Below, one piece after another: positions 44,826 through 53,601 of a stretch of 64,000 nt of DNA (positions are counted from its first letter, which is position 1; each line of letters opens with the position of its first letter). The notes under the pieces are model-generated. The model did not search any database. It was not told the DNA's origin and worked only from the letters and a program-made list of their open reading frames with translations. Location of the stretch: the NCBI RefSeq assembly GCF_030812595.1, contig NZ_JAUSSZ010000005.1, positions 124,001 through 188,000 on the forward strand. The letters run 5' to 3'. Origin of the DNA: Arthrobacter bambusae. Its GTDB lineage: Bacteria; Actinomycetota; Actinomycetes; Actinomycetales; Micrococcaceae. A program made the translations under genes and the position numbers.

Positions 44826-47800
44826 TGCTGTACTCCTTACGGAGAGAGTTTTGTTCCTTCAGATGGCCGGCCTTCGGCCTGCGGGCGGGCACCGGGATGG
44901 CCAGCAAGACCGTCAGTCCAATAACCACGGCCTGCAGAATGCCGAGCCACGGCTCCCAGACGGTGGTGTAGCGGATCTCGATCTGGCCGCCTGCGGGCGG
45001 CAAGCTGAATGCTTGCGCCCATCCGGATGTCGTCGGGCTCAGTTGGCGGCCATCCAACCAGGCACTCCAGCCGGAGTCGGCCCGTTCTGCGAGCACTATC
45101 TGGCGTCCGTCCCCGCCTGCCGGGATGTTTCCGGCGACAGACGTTCCCAGGGAGGGCAAGAGGGCAACAACGGCACCCTTTGCGTCCACCACCCTGACAC
45201 GGTGCGCAGTCTCGGCATCGGCTGCGGCGGCCTGTTTGAGAGGAGTGACACGCCACAGCCAGCCGGAATCGGTCTTGCCCACCGCCACCAGGCCGGGAAC
45301 GGAATCGATCCGGTTGGCCATCAGCGGGGCAGCGGTGTCGGCTGACTTCAGAACCACGAATCCCGCGCCGAGCTGCTCAAGGCCGGGCCGGGGGTCCACG
45401 CCTGTTCCAGCAACAATCGTGGCTACGGCGTTCCGGATGGACGCAGTAGCGTCGTCGTCGGCCATAAGGCGTTCCTGCCCGGGTGAACCCACGATGGAAC
45501 GTGCCGCGGCGATGGTGGAAAGCGAATCCAAGGTAGTTCCGGCTCCCCGCATCAGGGAAGAGGTGTAGCCCCCGCTATCATCCGCGGTGATGACCAGCGT
45601 CCGGGTCTGTTCCGGCCCTTGGCCATGGTCGACGGCCGTGGCGGGCAAGGTGCCCGGCCCTGAGGGCTGGACCAGGCGCGGCGCGCCAAGCGCGCCGATC
45701 GGTGCAGGCGAGGTGCCTGCGCCGGCCAGGACATTTCCGGTTGCCCATAGCCCCATGCTGGCCAACGGCCCGGCGATGAGGAGGAGGGTTGCGAGAGCGG
45801 AAACGGTCCGGACAGCCGCGCGCTGGACCGGGCGGCCCTCCTCTGCCTTGGCTTTGAGCCGGAGAAGGTTCTCGGCGCCGATCAACGCCGCGCCCAGGAT
45901 CGCGAACCCGGCGGCGGAAACCGCCGGCCCGGTGAACGGCGAGACGAGCAGGTTGCCGTCGACGCCGGTTGCCACATGTCCGGCGAGCCATGCCCAGGCG
46001 AGGAGCAAAAGGGCCCCTGCCCAGAGGAAACGTGTGACGCGGGACCGCCGTCCAGGCACGAAGAGTGCGGCGATGGCCAGGAGCAGGACCGGCGCACCCA
46101 CCAGCACGGCGAGAGCCAGTGCCCATGGAATACCGGAAGGGCCAAAGAGGGGCAAGCCGGCCAATCCACCATTGACGTCGAATTTGAGGGGTTGGCCGAG
46201 AATCTGCTGCCACAACGGTGCTGCTTCGAACCCCAGCGGGAGGCCGGGATCGGCCAACAGGGCGCGGGGCCTTTCCAGGACCGACACGACGTACGGCGCA
46301 AAAAGGGCGGCGCTCGGAAGCAGCGACCACCAGATGGTCCGGCCACGCCGCCCCAAGGCGATGCCGCAGAAAACAATGAGGACGGCGAAGGGAGCCAGCA
46401 GCGACGGCGCTGACGCCGTCACTACGGCAAGCGCAAGCCCGGCCGCGGCAGCGGCTGTCCACGACGGAGTCCCGTTGACGCCCGGCTTGCCCTGCACGGG
46501 CTTGCCTCCGGTGTAGGCGGACGGCTGCACCCGATGGCTTTTCAGGTGTTGGTCGAATCCAGCGTCGCGCCCCAGAGCCGTTCCGGTGGCCCGAAAGAGG
46601 GCCAACACCAGCAAAGGCATGGCCACGTGGGCCAGGAGGGCCCCGGCCCTTCCCTGGTTCAAGGCGACCTGGAGGGCCGGCGCACCGGCCCAGATCAGCG
46701 CCGCAATGAAACGGTAACGGCGCAGCGTGGTCATCGCGCCAGCGGCAAACCACGCGCCCAGGCCAGAGATCGGCATGGCCAGCAGCAACAGCCAGGCGAT
46801 GGCTGTGCTGGAGTCGCCTCCGCCGAGCAGCGACACAAACCACAGGATGTAGGCGAAGGGATCCCCGTGTCCGGGCAAGCCTGCACCCAAGCTGATCCAC
46901 CAACTGGACGCGGAGCGCCAAATGTCGGCGGTGGCGGACAAAGGCAAGAGGCCTCCGCCAGTCACCCCGTTTGCACCCAGGAGCCCTGGCAGTCCCACGA
47001 TCGAGGCAGCCAGCGCCACAAATCCGGCCGCCACGGCCCCGGTGCCGATCCAACCCCGCTCATTCGTAGCAAGGGCCACGAAATCGTCACCGGCGTCGCC
47101 GCTCGGTTCCGGAGCCAGGGTATCCGTCTCCTCGAATTCGTCTGCGCCAATCGCCTCGACAAGGGAGCGGCGGTGGGCCCGGACCTCGCGCCGCGGAGCC
47201 TGCAGACCCTTGACCATCGAGCGCCGGACGCGTCGCGTCCGGGCCGCGTTCCGCCTGGACCGCCAAATCGCCCTTGGACGGGCGAGCGCCGCAAGGGTAG
47301 CGCCAAGCTGGGAAATCCCGTAACCCGGTTCTTTGACCAGGATGCTCAAGACGAGCCGCACTATGCTCCCAAGCAACGCGCCAAGCGCGTGCAGCGGAAC
47401 CTTCCACGGGGCAGCATGGGTGAGCCTCAAGTGGACTTGGCTCTTGCGTGCGGCCGCGGGTGTCGCCAAGCCGTGGGGCCGGTGCTCCACGTGGAACATG
47501 CGCGCCGTCGGAACCACCACAACCCTGTTGCCCGCAAGCCAGTTGCGCCAGCAGAAATCGACGTCGTCTCCCACGCCGGGAAGGGCGGGGTCGAAACCGC
47601 CCAGCTGCTCCCAGGCATCGCGGCGGATCAGCATGCCCGCGGAGTTCACCGCGAAGGTGTCCGTTCGCCCGTCGTACTGGCCTTGGTCGAGCTCGTCGGC
47701 TTCAATGAGCGTCAGCCGTTCGGCCCAACGGCTCGTGGACAAACCAGCGTCGATGAGCCTGCGTTCCGCATCCCAGGCCAACTGCTTGCAACCGGCCACA

Positions 47801-48165
47801 GTGACCGAAGGCGCGCGCTCGACTGCGTGAAGAAGCTCGGCGAGTGCATCCGGGGCCGGAGCGGCGTCGTCATGCAACAACCAGATCCATTCCACGGCCT
47901 CAGGCCCACGCGAAGGGGCCGATCGGGCCAGCCCGGCCATGACGGCCGCACCGAAACCTACTTTGTGTTCGCCTGTGCTGGTGACGTTGGCATCGCCGAG
48001 GGCCCGCTGCAGCAACGCTGCGGACTTGTCGCGGGAGCCCGTATCAATGCCAATGGCGGCATCTGCCGGACGTGTCTGGTCCAGCAGAGCCGCCAGGGTC
48101 CTGGGGAGATAGTTACCGCCGTCATGCGAGACGACGACGGCGGTAACGTGTACTGCCTTGAGAAT
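44818..48165 (-). CDS. Giant family 2 glycosyltransferase with polytopic membrane domain; apparent ATT start
   Basis: About 1115 residues if it starts at the ATT 48163-48165. The first conserved strand, VTAVVVSHDGGNYLPRTL, lies upstream of any ATG, GTG or TTG: the first such codon is a TTG at 48015, which would remove the nucleotide-binding fold. The in-frame upstream stop is inside whiB. The ATT overlaps the whiB TAA as TAATT, mimicking the common TAATG coupling. The GT2 catalytic part (to about 280) has WIWLLHDDAAP and GDDVDFCWRNWLAGN. The C-terminal two thirds has about a dozen membrane segments and an external Ala/Val-rich tail. It overlaps DUF5719 by 8 nt. The acceptor is unknown. Confidence 0.85.
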   Translation of the reverse strand: MLKAVHVTAVVVSHDGGNYLPRTLAALLDQTRPADAAIGIDTGSRDKSAALLQRALGDANVTSTGEHKVGFGAAVMAGLARSAPSRGPEAVEWIWLLHDDAAPAPDALAELLHAVERAPSVTVAGCKQLAWDAERRLIDAGLSTSRWAERLTLIEADELDQGQYDGRTDTFAVNSAGMLIRRDAWEQLGGFDPALPGVGDDVDFCWRNWLAGNRVVVVPTARMFHVEHRPHGLATPAAARKSQVHLRLTHAAPWKVPLHALGALLGSIVRLVLSILVKEPGYGISQLGATLAALARPRAIWRSRRNAARTRRVRRSMVKGLQAPRREVRAHRRSLVEAIGADEFEETDTLAPEPSGDAGDDFVALATNERGWIGTGAVAAGFVALAASIVGLPGLLGANGVTGGGLLPLSATADIWRSASSWWISLGAGLPGHGDPFAYILWFVSLLGGGDSSTAIAWLLLLAMPISGLGAWFAAGAMTTLRRYRFIAALIWAGAPALQVALNQGRAGALLAHVAMPLLVLALFRATGTALGRDAGFDQHLKSHRVQPSAYTGGKPVQGKPGVNGTPSWTAAAAAGLALAVVTASAPSLLAPFAVLIVFCGIALGRRGRTIWWSLLPSAALFAPYVVSVLERPRALLADPGLPLGFEAAPLWQQILGQPLKFDVNGGLAGLPLFGPSGIPWALALAVLVGAPVLLLAIAALFVPGRRSRVTRFLWAGALLLLAWAWLAGHVATGVDGNLLVSPFTGPAVSAAGFAILGAALIGAENLLRLKAKAEEGRPVQRAAVRTVSALATLLLIAGPLASMGLWATGNVLAGAGTSPAPIGALGAPRLVQPSGPGTLPATAVDHGQGPEQTRTLVITADDSGGYTSSLMRGAGTTLDSLSTIAAARSIVGSPGQERLMADDDATASIRNAVATIVAGTGVDPRPGLEQLGAGFVVLKSADTAAPLMANRIDSVPGLVAVGKTDSGWLWRVTPLKQAAAADAETAHRVRVVDAKGAVVALLPSLGTSVAGNIPAGGDGRQIVLAERADSGWSAWLDGRQLSPTTSGWAQAFSLPPAGGQIEIRYTTVWEPWLGILQAVVIGLTVLLAIPVPARRPKAGHLKEQNSLRKEYSSV

Positions 48166-48710
48166 TAGACCGCTCGCTTCCTCAGCCTGCGGCGTTCGCG
48201 CTCGGAGAGCCCGCCCCAGATACCAAAACGTTCATCGTTGGCAAGTGCGTATTCAAGGCACTGCGAACGGACATTGCACGCGCCGCAAACCTTCTTGGCA
48301 TCCCGCGTGGAGCCGCCCTTCTCGGGGAAGAACGCCTCCGGGTCAGTCTGGGCGCACAGGGCGTCCGTCTGCCAGCCAAGTTCGCCTTCGTCGTCGAAGT
48401 CACCTTGGCCCGGCAACCCGATCCATACCGGCTGGGCCGGGTTGTCGAACGGACGGCGCAGTTCCATGGGGGGATCATCGAGATCGTCCTCCGGATCTAC
48501 CGGAGTGTCCCCCACAAGAGCCTCGTGGGCAGCAAGAAGCGCTGTAGCTTGCTCTTCCAGCGACTCCCGAGTGGTTTCGATATAGCGGTCCGCCGCCTGC
48601 GGATCTGCCGGGTCAACATACCAATCCCCCGGAACTTCGCGCGATCGGTACTTCACCGACGCATATTCCGCGACGACTGCATCTTCCTGGATACGCAACG
48701 CTTGCCCCAT
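48165..48710 (-). CDS. whiB: WhiB family Fe-S transcriptional regulator (WhiB/WhmD type)
   Basis: 181 residues from the ATG at 48710, chosen for AGGAGG 7 nt upstream; a frame to 48749 is rejected. The acidic N-terminal half is unusually long for the family. The WhiB domain has four cysteines: WQTDALCAQTDPEAFFPEK, then VCGACNVRSQCLEYAL, followed by the GIWGGLSERERRRLRKR motif and basic tail. The [4Fe-4S] cluster protein usually acts by binding the principal sigma factor. The variant is closest to Streptomyces WhiB and mycobacterial WhiB2/WhmD, needed for septation. Its stop overlaps the start of the glycosyltransferase gene. Confidence 0.95.
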   Translation of the reverse strand: MGQALRIQEDAVVAEYASVKYRSREVPGDWYVDPADPQAADRYIETTRESLEEQATALLAAHEALVGDTPVDPEDDLDDPPMELRRPFDNPAQPVWIGLPGQGDFDDEGELGWQTDALCAQTDPEAFFPEKGGSTRDAKKVCGACNVRSQCLEYALANDERFGIWGGLSERERRRLRKRAV

Positions 48711-48753
48711 GGCGTCCCTCCTGATTTTTGCAGCTGCTGCCGTGCTCATTCGG

Positions 48754-48778
48754 TACTCGGTTATGTACCCGATACTCC
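48754..48778. promoter_or_regulatory. TACYC-type hexamer cluster upstream of whiB
   Basis: TACTCG at 48754-48759, TACCCG at 48766-48771 and TACTCC at 48773-48778, just upstream of the whiB ribosome binding site. The hexamers resemble those at the LAL array. They could be part of the promoter or a site for a common regulator. Confidence 0.3.
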
Positions 48779-48800
48779 CGCAGCGGCGTTTGATATCTAA

Positions 48801-48814
48801 TTACACGCGTGTAA
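48801..48814. promoter_or_regulatory. Perfect 14-bp palindrome TTACACGCGTGTAA upstream of whiB
   Basis: Perfect inverted repeat about 90 bp before the whiB start. It is AT-flanked, in a promoter position, and likely to bind a dimeric regulator. I do not recognise it as a known actinobacterial operator. Confidence 0.5.
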
Positions 48815-49082
48815 CTAGCAAGCCGTCAAGCCGCGCCGGGATAATAATCAACTTTCCGCACTAACTTGCGGCGCGCCACGCCCGGGATTTTCCCGTCCTC
48901 TTCCGCGCGCCCCGGCGAAAAACGGAAGTCCCACATCACTTAGATGAATTTACGTTGAATTTCGGGGAAATCGCTTCCGCCCATTGCCGCCGCACCCTCG
49001 CCGCCCCGCGGCCCCATGTGGTGCAATTCACACATCCACGCACCCATCCGGTGGCGCAGGCGCCCCGTGGCAAGATGTAGCC

Positions 49083-49781
49083 ATGAGCACCCCAGCGATG
49101 AACCTGATGGCAGCCCTGCGTTCCGGGAACGCCACATCCCCCCGCTTGACTTGGTACGGGCCTGACGCCGAACGTGTGGAGCTCTCAGGGCGGGTCCTGG
49201 ACAATTGGGTGGCAAAAACAAGCAACCTGCTCCAGGACGAACTCGACGCCGAGCCTGGCATGAGCCTTCGCCTGGACCTGCCGGCCCATTGGAAGTCCCT
49301 CGTGTGGGCACTGGCCGGATGGCAGCTGGGCATGGAACTGGTGCTCGACGGCGGCAGCGCAGATTTGCTTGTCACAGACACCCCGGACGTCGGAGCACGA
49401 GCCGGTTTCGACGCCGTCGTCGCCGTGCCGCTCGCGGCACTCGCGATGCGCTGGCCGGGAGAGCTGCCGCCCGGCGTCGTGGACTACGCGGCCGAAGTCC
49501 GCTCCCACGGCGATGTGTTCATGGCGCACACCGAACCGGACGCCGCACTGCCGGCCCTGCGCTGGACCGGCCCCGGACACTCCCACAGCGAACTGCTGGA
49601 CGGCTTCGCCAAGGACCATAACGCCGGCGTGCGGCTGCTGGTCCGGGCGGCCGACGGTTTGGAGTCGGCCCTCGCGGACGCACTGGGCGCGTGGAACAAG
49701 GACGGTTCAGTAGTCCTCGTGCACCCGGACGTTGAGGTCACCCAGCACCTTTTGGACAACGAGCGCGTCAGCGGCGCTTGA
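49083..49781 (+). CDS. TIGR03089 family protein
   Basis: 232 residues from the ATG at 49083. It resembles the N-terminal part of acyl-CoA/AMP-binding enzymes without their catalytic core: SPRLTWYGPDAERVELSGRVLDNWV (substrate-side strand), TSNLLQDELDAEPGMSLRLDLPA and HWKSLVWALAGWQLGMELVL. The family is limited to Actinobacteria and its function is unknown; a truncated-synthetase ligand binder is a guess. It ends in a 14-bp convergent overlap with gtrA. The TIGR03089-gtrA-purK-purE grouping resembles mycobacterial Rv3268-Rv3277. Confidence 0.85.
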   Translation: MSTPAMNLMAALRSGNATSPRLTWYGPDAERVELSGRVLDNWVAKTSNLLQDELDAEPGMSLRLDLPAHWKSLVWALAGWQLGMELVLDGGSADLLVTDTPDVGARAGFDAVVAVPLAALAMRWPGELPPGVVDYAAEVRSHGDVFMAHTEPDAALPALRWTGPGHSHSELLDGFAKDHNAGVRLLVRAADGLESALADALGAWNKDGSVVLVHPDVEVTQHLLDNERVSGA

Positions 49782-50340
49782 CCGCGTCTTCGCCTTCATC
49801 GGAGCCAGCCGCCGAGCCAGCGGCGTGGATTGCCTGGGCCTTGGCCTTGTGGTGGGCGTCGATGATCTCGTGGTCGTGCGAGAAGGCCTCTTCTTCGTCG
49901 AGCTCCTTGTTGAACACGAGGAAGCGGTAAGCGAAGAAGCGCACCACGGTGGCCACGAGGATGCCGACGATCCCGGCGGCGAAGAGGACGTTCTTGTCCT
50001 GGATGTTCATGCCGTATTTGGCGATGGCGGTGAAGCCAGTGGAGATACCGATGCCGATGCCGTTGATGATGATGAACATCACGAACTCGCGCACCACATT
50101 CGCCTGGCGGCGGTGCCGGAAAGTCCAGAAGCGGTTGGCGATCCAGGAGAACACCGTGGCCACGGTGGCGCCGACGAAACGGGCCTTGGCTTCGCTGTCC
50201 GACATCGGGCCGTGCATGAGATAGTAGGTCAAGCCGTTATCTATGACGAACCCAACACCGCCGACAGCGCCGAACTTCGCTACTTCGCGCCAAAAGAGCG
50301 AGGCGAGCCCGCGCATACGATCTGCAAGTGTGTTGATCAT
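49768..50340 (-). CDS. GtrA family membrane protein
   Basis: 190 residues with four membrane segments (about 20-44, 55-75, 84-106, 118-140). GtrA motifs: EVAKFGAVGGVGFVIDNGLTYYL, ATVFSWIANRFWTFRHRR and VVRFFAYRFLVFNK. GtrA-type proteins are thought to flip or transfer polyprenyl-phosphate-linked sugars. The charged C-terminal tail (ELDEEEAFSHDHEII...) is lineage-specific. Divergent from purK over 172 bp. Confidence 0.92.
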   Translation of the reverse strand: MINTLADRMRGLASLFWREVAKFGAVGGVGFVIDNGLTYYLMHGPMSDSEAKARFVGATVATVFSWIANRFWTFRHRRQANVVREFVMFIIINGIGIGISTGFTAIAKYGMNIQDKNVLFAAGIVGILVATVVRFFAYRFLVFNKELDEEEAFSHDHEIIDAHHKAKAQAIHAAGSAAGSDEGEDAVKRR

Positions 50341-50512
50341 GACCCTCCATGGCCGTTGTTCTAGGGGGCCGATGGGCCGAGGCTCTATTTTAGCTCCGAT
50401 TCCTTGGAGCTTGCCGAATTGTCCGGTGCCAACAGCCCTGCACTGACGCCGCAGGGGCCCTGGCAGCGAACAGAATCAAGGAACCAGCCGCCGGTTCGGT
50501 AGGCTGAACCTT

Positions 50513-51700
50513 GTGACTTTTCCTGTAATTGGCGTGGTTGGCGGCGGCCAACTCGCACGAATGATGGCCCCGGCCGCAACCGCCCTTGGCTTTGAACTCC
50601 GGGTCCTTGCCGAAAATGAGGATGTTTCCGCGGTCCAGGCCGTGGCAACGGCTCCCATTGGCGACTACAAGGACCTCGCCGCCCTCCTTGAGTTCTCGCA
50701 AGGTCTGGACGTCATGACGTTCGACCACGAGCACGTCCCCACCGAGCACTTGAGGGCGCTTATCGAGGCCGGAGTCAACGTCCAGCCCGGCCCCGATGCC
50801 CTGGTGCACGCACAGGACAAGCTCGTCATGCGCGCGGCAATCGACCGCCTGGGGCTCCCCAACCCGGCGTGGGCTGCCGTCCATGGCGTCGAAGACCTGG
50901 TGGCTTTCGGCGAGCAGACCGGCTGGCCGGTCGTCCTGAAAACTCCCCGCGGCGGCTACGACGGAAAAGGCGTGCGCATCATCCACTCCGCCGACGACGC
51001 CCGGAGCACCACGGACTGGTTCGACGCCATGAGCCCGCTATTGGCCGAAGAGAAGGTTGACTTCAGCCGCGAGCTTTCCGCGCTCGTTGCGAGGACACCC
51101 GACGGCGAATCCCGTGCGTGGCCCGTTGTCCACACCGTCCAGGTGGATGGCGTCTGCGACGAAGTGATTGCGCCGGCCCAGGACATTCCGACGGAGGTCG
51201 CTGCCGCAGCCGAAGAGGCAGCGCTGCGGATCGCCAACGAACTCGGAGTCACGGGCGTCATGGCGGCGGAACTCTTCGAAACGCCCGGCGTCGGAGTCGG
51301 GTTCCTGATCAACGAGCTAGCCATGCGGCCGCACAACACCGGCCACTGGACCCAGGACGGCTCCGTCACCAGCCAGTTTGAGCAGCACCTGCGCGCGGTC
51401 CTGAACCTTCCCCTCGGCGCCACCGACGCCCTGGGTGCGGTGGCGGTCATGAAGAACTTCCTGGGCGGCGACAACCAGGATCTCTACAGCGCCTACCCCA
51501 AGGCCCTCGCCTACGAACCGGCCGCAAAGGTGCATTGCTACGGCAAGTCCGTGCGGACCGGCCGCAAGATCGGGCACGTAAACCTCGTTGGCACTTCGAC
51601 GGCAGACGTCGACTCCATCCGACACCGCGCCACCGTAGTGGCCGACATCATCCGTGACGGCCGCATGCCGGCCGAGACCACCTCAGAGGAGACCGCATGA
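50513..51700 (+). CDS. purK: 5-(carboxyamino)imidazole ribonucleotide synthase
   Basis: This 395-residue ATP-grasp enzyme carboxylates AIR in purine synthesis. Motifs: [55 protein letters not shown] (ATP-grasp loop), [20 protein letters not shown] and the C-terminal [23 protein letters not shown] start. It overlaps purE by 4 nt (ATGA), the usual coupled pair acting in successive steps. Confidence 0.97.
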   Translation: MTFPVIGVVGGGQLARMMAPAATALGFELRVLAENEDVSAVQAVATAPIGDYKDLAALLEFSQGLDVMTFDHEHVPTEHLRALIEAGVNVQPGPDALVHAQDKLVMRAAIDRLGLPNPAWAAVHGVEDLVAFGEQTGWPVVLKTPRGGYDGKGVRIIHSADDARSTTDWFDAMSPLLAEEKVDFSRELSALVARTPDGESRAWPVVHTVQVDGVCDEVIAPAQDIPTEVAAAAEEAALRIANELGVTGVMAAELFETPGVGVGFLINELAMRPHNTGHWTQDGSVTSQFEQHLRAVLNLPLGATDALGAVAVMKNFLGGDNQDLYSAYPKALAYEPAAKVHCYGKSVRTGRKIGHVNLVGTSTADVDSIRHRATVVADIIRDGRMPAETTSEETA

Positions 51701-52290
51701 GCGCCGAGAATATGGATGCCGGAAACAACGGCCCGGCGAACGCCGCACCGATCGTAGGCCTCGTCATGGGCTCCGACTCCGACTGGCCCGTCATGGAAGC
51801 CGCTGCGGACGCCCTGGCCGAATTCGGCATTCCCTTCGAAGCCGACGTCGTCTCCGCACACCGCATGCCCACGGAAATGATCCGCTACGGCCAGACCGCC
51901 CATGAGCGCGGCATCCGGGTCATCATCGCCGGAGCAGGCGGCGCGGCCCACCTGCCTGGCATGCTCGCTTCCGTCACCCCGCTACCCGTCATCGGTGTCC
52001 CGGTCCCGTTGAAGACCCTGGATGGCATGGATTCCCTGCTGTCCATCGTGCAGATGCCCGCCGGCGTTCCCGTAGCCACCGTTTCCATCGGCGGTGCCCG
52101 CAACGCCGGCCTCCTGGCCGTCCGCATGCTGGCATCCGGAACCGATGAACTGGCTGTCAGGCTTCGTGGCGAGCTGCTCGAGTTCGCCCAGGAGCTCAAT
52201 AACACGGCCACCGAAAAGGGCGCCAGGCTCCGCGACAAGGTCGCCGAAGTCTTCTCCACGGCGAACGTCTCTGCCCGGAGCAGCCGCTAA
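51697..52290 (+). CDS. purE: 5-(carboxyamino)imidazole ribonucleotide mutase
   Basis: 197 residues. After a leader of about 20 residues come the class I PurE motifs [33 protein letters not shown] (catalytic His), [18 protein letters not shown] and PVIGVPV. It moves the carboxylate from N5 to C4 of the imidazole ring, accepting the product of PurK encoded just upstream. The octameric enzyme is cytosolic. Confidence 0.97.
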   Translation: MSAENMDAGNNGPANAAPIVGLVMGSDSDWPVMEAAADALAEFGIPFEADVVSAHRMPTEMIRYGQTAHERGIRVIIAGAGGAAHLPGMLASVTPLPVIGVPVPLKTLDGMDSLLSIVQMPAGVPVATVSIGGARNAGLLAVRMLASGTDELAVRLRGELLEFAQELNNTATEKGARLRDKVAEVFSTANVSARSSR

Positions 52291-52347
52291 GAGGCACTCC
52301 CCGGCAATCCCGAATGAACCGTCCCGCAATGACAAGGATCCCCTGCC

Positions 52348-53598
52348 GTGTACCAGCTTGAGAATGTTCTCCGCCCCTACGCGTGGGGATCGACGACGGC
52401 GATCGCGACGCTGCTGGGAAGGCCGGCCTCGGGTGGGCCGGAGGCAGAGTTGTGGATCGGAGCGCACCCGGACTCGCCGTCTCTGGCCGCCCGTCCGGAT
52501 GGGTCTACCGTCGCCCTGGACGCCCTGATCAGCTCGGATCCGGTGCACTTCCTTGGTGAGGCGAGCGTGGCCGAGTTCGGTCCCCGCTTGCCTTTCCTCG
52601 CCAAGCTCCTTGCAGCCGACAAGCCTCTCTCCTTGCAGGTACACCCTCGCCGGCAGCAGGCCAGGGACGGCTTCGCGAAGGAAAATGCCGCGGGCCTGGC
52701 GGCGGACGCACCCGAGCGCAATTATCGCGACGACAACCACAAGCCGGAGATGATCTTCGCCTTGACGCCGTTTCACGCCCTCTGCGGTTTCCGTCCGGCC
52801 GCCGAGTCGCAGCGTGTCTTCGAGCACCTCACGGCACTCTTGGACCTTGCCGCCGTCGACGTTCCTGACGTCATCGCCGGAGTCATCGCCGACCTCTCCG
52901 GCTCGGACGAGCCCTCGGCACTCAAAGCTGCGTTCACCCGGTTGATTACCGGCGGGGACGCCGTCTCCGCGGCCACCGAGCAGTTGGTTTCCATCCTGAA
53001 ATCGGGCGCTCCGATGGGTCAGCATGCCGCGGAACTTTCCACCATGGTGGACATCAACAGTGAGTTCCCGGGAGATCCCGGCGTCCTGATCTCCTTGCTC
53101 TTGAACCTTGTCTTCCTGTCCCCGGGCGAATCCGTGTACCTGCCGGGCGGAAACGTCCACGCCTACCTGAAAGGCCTCGGCGTCGAGGTGATGGCGGCAT
53201 CGGACAACGTGCTCCGCGGCGGCCTCACTCCCAAGCACATCGATGTCCCGGAACTCCTGAAGACCATCGAATTCGCTTCGCTCGGCGTACCGCGCATCGA
53301 GCCCAGGATCTCCATACTCGGCCAGGAGCTTTATGTGCCGCCGTTCCGGGAATTCCAGCTCCAGCGCATCGAGTTGGCGCCCGGAGCGGAACCGGTGCCG
53401 ATAGCCCAGGCCGGTCCCGCCGTCGTCGTCGTGGTGTCGGGCTCGGTCGTGCTCGACTCCCCCAAGAGCGAGCTCTCGGTGGAGCGCGGCGGGAGCGCGT
53501 TCATCCCGGCGTCCGAAGAGCCCGTCATGGTGCACCCGGTAACCGGTGCAACGGGAACCAGCGTCGCCTTTGCCGTCACAACAGGTTCGGAAAGCTAA
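52348..53598 (+). CDS. manA: Mannose-6-phosphate isomerase, class I
   Basis: This 416-residue zinc enzyme interconverts fructose-6-phosphate and mannose-6-phosphate, the entry to GDP-mannose and polyprenyl-phosphate-mannose. Motifs: VLRPYAWGSTTAIATLLGRP, GPEAELWIGAHPDSPS, KLLAADKPLSLQVHPRRQQA, NHKPEMIFALTPFHALCGFR and ASDNVLRGGLTPKHIDVPEL. The length is typical. GTG start, 57 bp after purE, and 3 bp before femX. It probably supplies mannose for the O-mannosyltransferase in the window (inference). Confidence 0.96.
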   Translation: MYQLENVLRPYAWGSTTAIATLLGRPASGGPEAELWIGAHPDSPSLAARPDGSTVALDALISSDPVHFLGEASVAEFGPRLPFLAKLLAADKPLSLQVHPRRQQARDGFAKENAAGLAADAPERNYRDDNHKPEMIFALTPFHALCGFRPAAESQRVFEHLTALLDLAAVDVPDVIAGVIADLSGSDEPSALKAAFTRLITGGDAVSAATEQLVSILKSGAPMGQHAAELSTMVDINSEFPGDPGVLISLLLNLVFLSPGESVYLPGGNVHAYLKGLGVEVMAASDNVLRGGLTPKHIDVPELLKTIEFASLGVPRIEPRISILGQELYVPPFREFQLQRIELAPGAEPVPIAQAGPAVVVVVSGSVVLDSPKSELSVERGGSAFIPASEEPVMVHPVTGATGTSVAFAVTTGSES

Positions 53599-53601
53599 GC
53601 G

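Larger units (their letters stand above)
48711..49082. other. Divergent regulatory region between whiB and the TIGR03089 gene
   Basis: 372 bp without a gene. It holds TACTCG-type hexamers at 48754-48778, a perfect 14-bp palindrome at 48801-48814, an AT-rich stretch near 48840-48850, and the two starts. Promoters for both genes must lie here. Confidence 0.6.

Noticed and set aside
46534..48168. 544-codon plus-strand frame opposite the glycosyltransferase
   Set aside because: Shadow of a GC-rich gene; the minus-strand frame has clear GT2 and membrane features.
48165..48749. whiB-glycosyltransferase fusion by frameshift
   Set aside because: WhiB ends with a normal basic tail and TAA, and no slippery sequence is visible; a coupled restart explains the junction better.
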